From the NCBI GenBank assembly GCA_004144935.1, contig SDZP01000107.1, forward strand, positions 1 to 13,038: a stretch of DNA of 13,038 nucleotides, given 5' to 3'. The stretch comes from Caulobacteraceae bacterium (GTDB lineage: Bacteria; Pseudomonadota; Alphaproteobacteria; Caulobacterales; Caulobacteraceae). Each line of letters opens with the position of its first letter. Position 1 is the stretch's first letter. The translations under genes and the position numbers were made by a program. Below the pieces are notes generated by a model. That model was given only the letters and a program-made list of their open reading frames with translations, made no database searches and was not told the origin of the DNA. Shown one piece after another: positions 6,746 to 12,744 of the stretch.

Positions 6746-8443
6746 ATGCACTATGCGGAACTGAACCACGCCTGGGCCGAGCTCACGGGTCCCGGCGGGG
6801 CTTTCGAGGTCGTCGAGATGGATGTCAACGGCCACTGGATCCGCGGCTTCAAGAACGCCCCGGCCAGTGTGCGCGAGGTCTGGCTCTCGACCCTGCAGTT
6901 CGCCGAGCGTGACTACCTGGTCTATCAGGACGAACGCCTGACCTATGGCCAGGCCCACCAGATGACCGCCTCGATCGCCGCCTGGCTGACGGCCCAGGGC
7001 GTGGTCCCCGGCGACCGCATCGCCATCGCCATGCGCAACTATCCCGAATGGATGCTGATCTACTGGGCCGCCGTCAGCATCGGCGTCGCCGTGGTCGGCA
7101 TGAACGCCTGGTGGACCGCCCCGGAGATGGCCTTCGGCCTCAGCGACGCGCGTCCCAAGGTGCTGTTCGCCGACGCCGAGCGTCTGGCCCGCGTCGCCGA
7201 GCAGCCGGATATGCTGGCCGGCGCCCATGTGGTGGCGGTGCGCACCGAGACGCCGGCCGGCGGCACGCCCTGGAGCGCGGTCGTCGGTCACGGCGGGACG
7301 ATGCCCGAGGTCGCCGTCGATCCCGATTCCGACGCCTGCATCTTCTACACCAGCGGCACCACCGGCTTTCCGAAGGGGGCGCAGCTGACCCACCGGGGCT
7401 GCGTCAGCAACCTGATGAACATGATGTTCTCGGGCCAGGCCGGGGCCATGGTGCTGGCCATGACCACCGGCGTCGTCCCCGACCCGGACAACCCGCCGCC
7501 GCCGCCGGCCGTGCTGGTCACCACGCCGCTGTTCCACGTCACCGCCAACAACTGCGGCGCCTACGCCGCCACCGCCATGGGCGGCAAGATGGTGCTGATG
7601 TACCGCTGGGACGCCACCCTGGCGCTCGAATTGATCCAGCGGGAGCGGATCAGCTCGGTCAGCGGCGTGCCGGTGATGGCGCGCGAGCTGGTCAACCATC
7701 CCGACTTCGCCAAGTACGACACCTCCAGCCTGCTCAGCGTCGGCGGCGGCGGGGCGCAGATCCAGCCGGACCTGGTCGACAAGATCGACAAGACCGTGCC
7801 CACCGCCCGGCCCAACACCGGCTACGGCATGACCGAGACCTGCGGGGTGATCACCTCGCTGAGCGGCGACTTCTTCGTCGACAAGCCCGCCTCCTGCGGC
7901 CGGGCCCTGCCCAACTTCGAGGCCAAGGTCGTCGACGACCACGGCAACGCCCTGCCGACGGGCGAGGTCGGCGAGCTTTGGGTGCGCGGCAGCAGCGTCA
8001 TCAAGGGCTACATCAACCGGCCCGAGGCCACAGCCGAAAGCATCACCGACGGCTGGCTGCATACCGGAGACGTGGCCCGCATCGACGAGGAGGGCTTCAT
8101 CTTCCTGGTCGACCGCAAGAAGGACATGGTCCTGCGCGGCGGCGAGAACGTCTACTGCGCGGAGGTCGAGGCCGCCGTCTATCGCCACCCGGCGGTGGCC
8201 GAGGCGGTGGTGTTCGGCGTGCCGGACGACCGGCTGGGCGAGGAGGTGGCGGCCGCCATCCTGCTGCGCGACGGCCACATCGCCAGCGCCCAGGACGTGC
8301 GCGACCACGTCGCCGCCCTGATCGCCCGGCACAAGGCGCCCCGCTACATCTGGTTCCTGACCGAGAACATCCCCCGCAACGCCAGCGGCAAGTTCCTCAA
8401 GAAGGACCTGAAGGCGTCGTTGAAGGTGGAAGAAGCGGCCTGA
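6746..8443 (+). CDS. Acyl-CoA synthetase, class I adenylate-forming (AMP-binding) enzyme
   Basis: The 565-residue enzyme activates a carboxylic acid with ATP to an acyl-AMP and then to acyl-CoA. All core motifs are present: P-loop YTSGTTGFPKG (201-211), TTPLFHVT (259-266), adenine motif GYGMTETCG (359-367), GWLHTGD (436-442), hinge VDRKKDMVLRGGENVY (455-470), and the C-terminal lysine of NASGKFLKK (Lys549). Residues 240-255 hold a proline-rich loop (VVPDPDNPPPPPAV) before the conserved PLFHVT, as in some long-chain or aromatic FadD-like ligases. The length and HPAVAEAVVFGVPDDRLGEE match fatty-acyl/feruloyl-CoA synthetases; the substrate cannot be told. It probably forms an operon with the hotdog thioesterase upstream. 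The ribosome site is poor (ACGGA at 7-bp spacing). Cytoplasmic or peripheral membrane. Confidence 0.93.
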   Translation: MHYAELNHAWAELTGPGGAFEVVEMDVNGHWIRGFKNAPASVREVWLSTLQFAERDYLVYQDERLTYGQAHQMTASIAAWLTAQGVVPGDRIAIAMRNYPEWMLIYWAAVSIGVAVVGMNAWWTAPEMAFGLSDARPKVLFADAERLARVAEQPDMLAGAHVVAVRTETPAGGTPWSAVVGHGGTMPEVAVDPDSDACIFYTSGTTGFPKGAQLTHRGCVSNLMNMMFSGQAGAMVLAMTTGVVPDPDNPPPPPAVLVTTPLFHVTANNCGAYAATAMGGKMVLMYRWDATLALELIQRERISSVSGVPVMARELVNHPDFAKYDTSSLLSVGGGGAQIQPDLVDKIDKTVPTARPNTGYGMTETCGVITSLSGDFFVDKPASCGRALPNFEAKVVDDHGNALPTGEVGELWVRGSSVIKGYINRPEATAESITDGWLHTGDVARIDEEGFIFLVDRKKDMVLRGGENVYCAEVEAAVYRHPAVAEAVVFGVPDDRLGEEVAAAILLRDGHIASAQDVRDHVAALIARHKAPRYIWFLTENIPRNASGKFLKKDLKASLKVEEAA

Positions 8444-8519
8444 AGCTCCGCCCACTCGACACTTTCTGTCGACCTGAAGACTTAGCAGCTGCAACCGACT
8501 CCCAACTGACCCTGGAGGC

Positions 8520-8544
8520 GGAACAGCCGCGCTATTGGCGTGTT
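8520..8544 (+). promoter_or_regulatory. Candidate general-stress (EcfG/SigT-type) promoter of the hemerythrin gene
   Basis: GGAAC (8520-8524), exactly 16 bp, then TGTT (8541-8544). The alphaproteobacterial EcfG consensus is GGAAC-N16/17-CGTT, so all but one base match. Transcription would begin about 24 nt before the ATG at 8575, which suits the leader. The sigma factor is inferred from the motif alone. Confidence 0.5.
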
Positions 8545-8574
8545 TGCTTGCCGAGATTTGGCAGGAGAGCCCCC

Positions 8575-9105
8575 ATGGAAAAGACCTTTACTACCAACGA
8601 CGCCCCGGACGCTGTCGCGCTGCTCAAGGCCGATCACCGCAAGGTCGAGGAGCTGTTCGAGAAGTTCGAGAACGCGAAGGGCGACGGCTCCAAGAAGAAG
8701 ATCGCCGAACAGATCTGTCTGGAGCTGAAGGTTCACGCGATGATCGAGGAGGAAATCTTCTATCCGGCCTGCGAGGGCAAGATCGAAGAAGACCTGATCA
8801 AGGAAGCCTATGTCGAGCACGACGGCGCCAAGCTGCTGATCAACGAGATCGAGGCCGGCGGCCCGGACGACGAGTTCTACGAAGCCAAGGTCAAGGTGCT
8901 GTCCGAAGAGATCGAGCACCACGTCGAGGAAGAGGAAAAGCGGGTCGAAGGCATGTTCAGCCAGGCCCGCAAGGCCGGCCTCGACATGGACGAGCTCGGC
9001 CGCCAGATGTTCGCCCGCAAGGAAGAACTGATGGAACAGGCCAAGGCCGGCGGCTTGGGGCCGGCCCAGACCACGACGCTGAAAGGCGATCAGCCGGCGG
9101 CCTGA
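8575..9105 (+). CDS. Hemerythrin HHE-domain protein
   Basis: The 176-residue protein has a hemerythrin-like four-helix bundle that would hold a di-iron centre. Candidate ligands are His21 (ADHRKVEELFEKFE), His54 and Glu58 (HAMIEEEIFYPAC), His82 (VEHDGAK), and His115/His116 with Glu120 (EEIEHHVEEEEKRV). The C-terminal part after about residue 132 is helical (DELGRQMFARKEELMEQAK) with a short disordered tail. Proteins of this type bind O2, NO or sense redox/iron state; many in alphaproteobacteria belong to the general stress response. ATG 8575 is preceded by GCAGGAGAG; the frame is open far upstream but only as read-through in the ligase gene's alternate frame. A candidate EcfG promoter and a strong terminator bracket the gene, making it a single-gene unit. 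Cytoplasmic. Confidence 0.9.
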   Translation: MEKTFTTNDAPDAVALLKADHRKVEELFEKFENAKGDGSKKKIAEQICLELKVHAMIEEEIFYPACEGKIEEDLIKEAYVEHDGAKLLINEIEAGGPDDEFYEAKVKVLSEEIEHHVEEEEKRVEGMFSQARKAGLDMDELGRQMFARKEELMEQAKAGGLGPAQTTTLKGDQPAA

Positions 9106-9116
9106 CGGACCGGTTG

Positions 9117-9155
9117 CCGCGAGACGGGGGCGCCCTCCGTCTCGCGGTTTGATCT
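9117..9155 (+). terminator. Intrinsic terminator of the hemerythrin gene
   Basis: A perfect 11-bp stem CCGCGAGACGG / CCGTCTCGCGG (9117-9127 with 9137-9147), extended inward by about three pairs, is followed by TTTGATCTT. It begins 12 bp after the stop at 9105. The stem is very stable; the T-tract is interrupted. Confidence 0.8.
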
Positions 9156-9165
9156 TGACCACGCC

Positions 9166-9179
9166 TTGGCGCGCGCCAA
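9166..9179. repeat. Perfect 14-bp palindrome upstream of the small hypothetical gene
   Basis: TTGGCGCGCGCCAA reads the same on both strands and ends 10 bp before ATG 9190. It could be an operator or a hairpin over the ribosome-binding region; GC-rich chance palindromes are common, so significance is uncertain. Confidence 0.5.
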
Positions 9180-9189
9180 ATGCCTCGGC

Positions 9190-9381
9190 ATGTCATCGAC
9201 CCGAAGCACCGCCCTCGCCTTGATCGCACAGTACGGCGGCGACGCCGAGACCATCGCCATGTTGCGCGCTGCAGAGTATGCGGCGCTCGGCGATGTGCAG
9301 GGCCTGGCCGACTGGGATGCGATCATCGCGGATATTCAGCGCCTCGACCTCGATGGGCCGGGCGCCGCCGCCCTTAACTAA
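9190..9381 (+). CDS. Small hypothetical protein (63 aa)
   Basis: I do not recognise this with certainty. The product begins MSSTRSTALALIAQYGGDAE and continues TIAMLRAAEYAALGDVQGLADWDAIIADIQRLDLDG. Its pattern (A-x-x-Y-G-x-D-A, R-A-A-E, G-D, W-x-x-I, L) resembles a group of short alphaproteobacterial proteins of unknown function. It is predicted to be all alpha-helical, acidic and soluble. Codon use is GC-rich at third positions, supporting coding. The ribosome site before ATG 9190 is weak, and an in-frame TTG at 9166 lies inside a palindrome. The stop codon overlaps the stop of the convergent aminotransferase by 8 bp. Confidence 0.55.
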   Translation: MSSTRSTALALIAQYGGDAETIAMLRAAEYAALGDVQGLADWDAIIADIQRLDLDGPGAAALN

Positions 9382-10433
9382 GGGCTTGATCGGCAAACCA
9401 CGGGATGAGGCGGCCAATCGCTTCCTCGATCTCGGGCGTCGATACCGCAAAGCTGAAGCGGATGAAGCGGTGGCCGTCGACCGGGTCGAAATCGACGCCC
9501 GGGGCCGTGGCCACGCCGGTGTCCGCCAGCAACCGCTTGCAGAATCCCATGCTGTCGTCGGTCAGGTGGCCGATGTCGGCCCAGATGTAGAAGGCCCCGT
9601 CAGGCGGGGCGATGGCGGTCAGGCCAAGTTCGGGCAGCGCCGCCAGCAGGAGCTGGCGGTTGCGGGCGTAGGTCGCCACATGACCCTCAAGCTCGACGAT
9701 GTCATCCATGGCGGCGAGGCCCGCGTGCTGGCTGAGCGACGGCGCGGTCAGGAACAGGTTGCCGACGTAGGCGCGGGCCGCCTCGCGCAGGTCGTCCGGC
9801 GCCACCAGCCAGCCGAGGCGCCAGCCGGCCATGCTGAAGTATTTCGAGAAGCTGTTGATGATCAGGGCGTCCGGCGCGAACTCCAGCATCGAATGGGTCG
9901 GGCCGACGTAGGACAGGCCGTGATAGATTTCATCGGAAACGATGCGGATGCCGCGCGCCTGGCAGACGGCGGCGATGGCCGCGAGGTCCTCATGTCCGAT
10001 GATCGTGCCGGTCGGGTTGGCCGGGCTGGCGATGATCAGGCCGGCGGGGGCGGGATCCATGGCCTCGATCATGGCGGCGGTCAGCTGGTAGCGGCTGGCC
10101 GGGCCGCAGGCCAGTTCCACCGGGCTGGAAGGCCGACGAGAGCGCCAGCACCAGGGCCGGCGAGGCGCCGCAGGTCAGGATGATGCGGCCGGGCTCGATG
10201 TCGACGCCATGCAGGGCGCGGTAGCGGTCGGACAGGGCGGCGCAGAGCGGGCTGCTTTCCCAATAGCCCATGCCGTCGCTGTCCAGCACCCGGTGGGCGG
10301 CGGCGATGGCGCCGGCCGGAGCCCCGGTCGAGGGCTGGCCGAACTCCATGTGGATGACCCGCGCCCCCTCGGCCTTGAGGCGATGGGCCAGACGGCTGAT
10401 CTCGATGGCGCGGAAGGGGTCGGGGGTAGCCAT
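9374..10433 (-). pseudogene. Class I/II PLP-dependent aminotransferase, broken by an internal deletion and frameshift
   Basis: Two frames together make one aminotransferase. The first (start 10433, MATPDPFRAIEISRLAHRLK) contains HMEFGQPSTGAP and GYWESSPLCAALSDRY, and reaches ILTCGASPALVLALSSAFQPG near 10121. Homology then resumes in another frame at VELACGPASRYQLT (10120), with ASPANPTGT, SDEIYHGLSY, the PLP lysine in INSFSKYFSMAGWRLGWLV, and the carboxylate-binding Arg in HRFIRFSFAVST. In T. thermophilus AspC-type enzymes the matching step from DPG to VEV spans about 24 further residues, including the PYW/PGY motif whose aromatic ring stacks on PLP. Those residues are absent here, so about 70-80 bp (2 modulo 3) appear lost at CAGCCCGGTGG. 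As written no full enzyme is made; the alternative is an assembly or sequencing error. ATG 10433 is chosen; GTG 10457 is possible. Confidence 0.82.
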
Positions 10434-10465
10434 GGGCTTCGCCCTAGCCGCTTTCACCGAAGATG

Positions 10466-10490
10466 GGAACGGCCGGCCGGCGGCGCGGTT
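10466..10490 (+). promoter_or_regulatory. Candidate EcfG/SigT-type promoter of the 59-aa gene
   Basis: GGAAC (10466-10470), 16 bp, then GGTT (10487-10490), differing from GGAAC-N16-CGTT at one base. Transcription would begin near 10497 and leave a leader of about 15 nt, just enough for the AAGGAG at 10500-10505. Weaker than the hemerythrin case because the spacer is almost all G and C. Confidence 0.38.
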
Positions 10491-10511
10491 GTGGTTGGAA
10501 AGGAGCTACCC

Positions 10512-10691
10512 ATGTCCGACCATCTGCCGCCCAACAGCCCCGGCCGCCAGACCAACGCCGCCGAGCCGCCCGGCAAGACCCCCGGCCTGAAGTCGGACGC
10601 CGATCAGGCCAAGACCGGTGAGCGCTCCCGCAAGGCGGCCGGGCCGGATGGGCCCGACGCCCGCGAGGTGGGCGACACCTTCAAGAAATAG
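10512..10691 (+). CDS. Small hydrophilic, probably disordered protein (59 aa)
   Basis: No family is recognised. The product (MSDHLPPNSPGRQTNAAEPP..., ending GDTFKK) is rich in Pro, Gly, Asp, Lys, Asn and Ala, and has no hydrophobic core, Cys, Trp or Tyr. It is therefore likely intrinsically disordered, like the small hydrophilic proteins often induced by osmotic or desiccation stress. AAGGAG (10500-10505) is well spaced before ATG 10512. It is divergent from the broken aminotransferase gene and convergent, with only 5 bp between stops, with another tiny charged protein. A candidate stress promoter precedes it. Function unknown; the stress link is inference. Confidence 0.68.
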   Translation: MSDHLPPNSPGRQTNAAEPPGKTPGLKSDADQAKTGERSRKAAGPDGPDAREVGDTFKK

Positions 10692-10696
10692 GCGGC

Positions 10697-10870
10697 CTAG
10701 CGGTCGCCTTCGTCGCCGTGCCCGGGTTTGGACTTCGTCTTGGCCTGCTGACGCTGGTCGGCGGCGCTCGACTTGCCGACGTCGACCACCTCCTTGAATT
10801 GCCCCTTCTCGTCACGGCGCACGTAGCGCTTGTCGCCGGGGGTGGGTTCGATCAGTTCGCGGGCGGACAT
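10697..10870 (-). CDS. Small charged protein with a GDKRYVRRDEKGQF motif (57 aa)
   Basis: The product starts MSARELIEPTPGDKRYVRRD, continues EKGQFKEVVDVGKSSAADQR, and ends QQAKTKSKPGHGDEGDR. I believe this matches a widespread group of short bacterial proteins with PGDKRYVRRDxxGQF...DVGRSxxxDxRxxAKTK; as far as I know their function is unknown. It is highly charged, without Cys or hydrophobic segments, and has a likely unstructured tail. ATG 10870 follows AAGGAGG at ideal distance; the upstream in-frame extension to 11017 lies inside the oxygenase gene and is rejected. The 56-bp gap to the oxygenase stop (10927) must hold its promoter if it has one; otherwise it could be the last gene of that operon. 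Confidence 0.78.
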   Translation of the reverse strand: MSARELIEPTPGDKRYVRRDEKGQFKEVVDVGKSSAADQRQQAKTKSKPGHGDEGDR

Positions 10871-10926
10871 GGCGGCCTCCTTGTTGCTGAACAGGGGGAA
10901 TCCGCAAACCCGCGAAGATGTTCCCG

Positions 10927-11859
10927 TCAGCCCGCCAGGCCGATGGCCTTCAGCCGCTCGTGCAGGAACTCGCCGGCCGAGACGTCGGGATACCTGCGGC
11001 CCTCCTCGCCGACGCATTGCGGCAGGACGTCCAGCCGCGTGGCCAGGGTCGGGTGCATGAAGAAGGGCATTGAGTAGCGGCTGGCGTTCTGCGCCCCCTC
11101 CGGATTGACCACCCGGTGGGTGGTTGACGGGATGAGGCCATTGGTCAGCCGCTGCAGCATGTCGCCGCTGTCGACGATCAGGTTGCGGGGCGCCGTCTCG
11201 ACCGGCAGCCAGGTTCCGTCGCGGTCGAGCAGCTGCAGCCCGGCGCCCTTGGCGGCGACCAGGATGGTGATGAAGTTGATGTCCTCGTGCGCCGCCGAGC
11301 GGACCGCGCCGTCGGCGTCGCCGTTGATAGGCGGGTAGTGCAGCACCCGCAGCAGGGAGGTGCCGTACTTCACCCGCTCGTCGAAATAGTCCTCCGCCAG
11401 GCCCAGATTGGGGGCCAGGGCGCGGAGCAGGATCTGGCCGGTTTCGTTGAGGGCGGCGAACAGGCGGGTGAAGGTTTCCTGGAAGCCGGCGATCTCGGCC
11501 GGCCAGACATTGTCAGGAAAGGGCTCGTCGGCGGGGGCGTCCGGGCTGGGGTCGTGACCGATCTGCCAGAACTCCTTGAGGTCCGGCTTGGCGCTGTCCT
11601 TGGCGTGCTCGACGCCGAAGGGGGTGTAGCCGCGCATGCCGGCGGCATAGGCCTGCTTGGTCGCTTCCGGCAGGGCGAAGACCTTCTCGGCCAGGCCGTA
11701 GGCCTCTTCCAGGAGGTCCGGCGAGACGTTGTGGTCGGCCAGGGTGAAGAAGCCGAACTCCTTCAGGCCCCGGAACAGGTCGGAGGAGAATTGCGCCCGG
11801 CTGGCGGCGTCGCCGTGGGTGTAGGCCTTGAGGCTGAGTTCGGGGACGTGTCGGGTCAT
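10927..11859 (-). CDS. Isopenicillin-N-synthase-family 2-oxoglutarate/Fe(II) oxygenase
   Basis: The 310-residue enzyme has an N-terminal DIOX_N-type domain (LKEFGFFTLADHNVSPDLLEE, about 32-52; GYTPFG at 77-82) and a C-terminal 2OG-FeII double-stranded beta-helix. The iron triad is His191 and Asp193 (AAHEDINFITIL) with His248 (STTHRVVNP), and the 2OG carboxylate binders are Arg261 and Ser263 (RYSMPFF). All catalytic residues are intact, so it should be an active Fe(II)/2OG-dependent oxygenase in the cytoplasm. The family includes thymine 7-hydroxylase, gibberellin oxidases and ACC oxidase; the bacterial HED subgroup is mostly uncharacterised. AAGAGG before ATG 11859 supports the start. It lies 30 bp downstream of ribokinase on the same strand, so it is probably co-transcribed with nucleoside salvage genes, which points to a base or nucleoside-derived substrate (inference). 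Confidence 0.9.
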   Translation of the reverse strand: MTRHVPELSLKAYTHGDAASRAQFSSDLFRGLKEFGFFTLADHNVSPDLLEEAYGLAEKVFALPEATKQAYAAGMRGYTPFGVEHAKDSAKPDLKEFWQIGHDPSPDAPADEPFPDNVWPAEIAGFQETFTRLFAALNETGQILLRALAPNLGLAEDYFDERVKYGTSLLRVLHYPPINGDADGAVRSAAHEDINFITILVAAKGAGLQLLDRDGTWLPVETAPRNLIVDSGDMLQRLTNGLIPSTTHRVVNPEGAQNASRYSMPFFMHPTLATRLDVLPQCVGEEGRRYPDVSAGEFLHERLKAIGLAG

Positions 11860-11889
11860 GGGCGGCCTCTTGCCGGTTGGGCGGCTGTT

Positions 11890-12744
11890 CTAGGCGGGTG
11901 CGAGCGCCGCGTCGACGTCGGCGCGGTTGGGCAGCGACGGCTGGGCGCCGGGGCGGGTGACGGCCAGGGCGCCGGCCGTGCAGGCGAAGGCCAGGGCCGC
12001 CTGCGGCGATCGCCCTTCCAGCAGGGCGACGGTGAGGGCGGCGACGAAGCAGTCGCCGGCCCCGGTGGTGTCGACCACCGTCACCGGCGGCGGCGCGGCG
12101 GCGGCAATCTGCAGGCCATCCTTGAACAGCCTGGCGCCGGCCCCGCCGAGGGTGACGGCGACCAAGCCCGGGGACTGGTGCAGGCTCTCGCCGTAGAAGG
12201 CGGCCTCGGTCTCGTTGACGACCAGCAGGTCGGCGCGATCAAGCAGGGTCTGGGGCACGGTGGCGGCCGGGGCCAGGTTGACGGCGACGAAGCCGGTGGC
12301 GCGCTCGGCGGCGGCCGCCACGGTCGCGATCGGCAGTTCCAGCTGCAGGATGAGCGCGCCCTCCAAGGTGTTGGGCAGGTCTCCGGCCAGGACCCCGGCG
12401 TTGGCGCCGGGGGCGACGATGATCTGGTTCTCGCCCTGGGCCGAGACGGCGATCAGGGCGACGCCGCTGGCCATGTCCGGCTTGGTCGCCACGCCCCAGA
12501 GATCGACACCGGCCTGGCGCAGCAGGCCGAGCGCCTCGTCGGCCATGCCGTCCTTGCCGGTGGCCCCGATCAGCTGGACCTGGGCGCCGAGCCGCCGGGC
12601 GGCCAGCGCCTGGTTGGCGCCCTTGCCGCCGGGGTGGCGGGCCAGGGTGGCGCCGGTTACCGTCTCGCCGGGAGCCGGCAGGGTTTCGGCGGTGGCCACG
12701 AAGTCGAGGTTGATCGAGCCGACGACGGTCAGGGAGACGCTCAT
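11890..12744 (-). CDS. rbsK: Ribokinase (PfkB family)
   Basis: The 284-residue kinase phosphorylates D-ribose with ATP to ribose 5-phosphate in the cytoplasm. Sugar-binding VVGSINLDF (7-15, Asp14), the first PfkB signature HPGGKGANQALAARRLG (37-53), LQLELP (133-138), NETE (177-180), the anion hole/catalytic DTTGAGDCF (225-233, base Asp231) and RPGAQPSLP near the end are all present and match E. coli RbsK. It is shorter than E. coli RbsK (309), mainly because about 16 residues are missing between NETEA and VTLGGAG. A sister nucleoside-sugar kinase is possible, but the signature favours ribokinase. Its ATG overlaps the stop of the upstream nucleoside hydrolase as ATGA, showing translational coupling: the hydrolase frees ribose and this enzyme traps it. 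Start at 12744 is fixed by that overlap and a nearby ACGGAG. Confidence 0.92.
   Translation of the reverse strand: MSVSLTVVGSINLDFVATAETLPAPGETVTGATLARHPGGKGANQALAARRLGAQVQLIGATGKDGMADEALGLLRQAGVDLWGVATKPDMASGVALIAVSAQGENQIIVAPGANAGVLAGDLPNTLEGALILQLELPIATVAAAAERATGFVAVNLAPAATVPQTLLDRADLLVVNETEAAFYGESLHQSPGLVAVTLGGAGARLFKDGLQIAAAAPPPVTVVDTTGAGDCFVAALTVALLEGRSPQAALAFACTAGALAVTRPGAQPSLPNRADVDAALAPA

Noticed and set aside
8456..8472. TCGACA-CTTTC-TGTCGA hairpin after the acyl-CoA synthetase as terminator
   Set aside because: Only a 6-bp stem and no T-tract follows; it may be chance.
6683..8494. 603-codon open frame on the strand opposite the acyl-CoA synthetase
   Set aside because: Its product is His/Gly/Val-rich with no domain, as expected from a mirror frame of GC-rich coding DNA; the opposite frame has all ligase motifs.
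8536..8551. Sigma-54-like TGGC...TTGC before the hemerythrin gene
   Set aside because: The GG and GC dinucleotides are separated by 11 bp, not the strict 10 bp, and the rest of the consensus is poor; the GGAAC-N16-TGTT element fits better.
9990..10457. Programmed frameshift joining the two aminotransferase frames
   Set aside because: There is no slippery run at the junction, and about 24 residues of the fold are missing, which slippage cannot explain; deletion or assembly error is simpler.
10871..10926. GGAAC upstream of the leftward 57-aa gene as an EcfG promoter
   Set aside because: At 16 or 17 bp the -10 would be GGAT or GATT, too far from CGTT.
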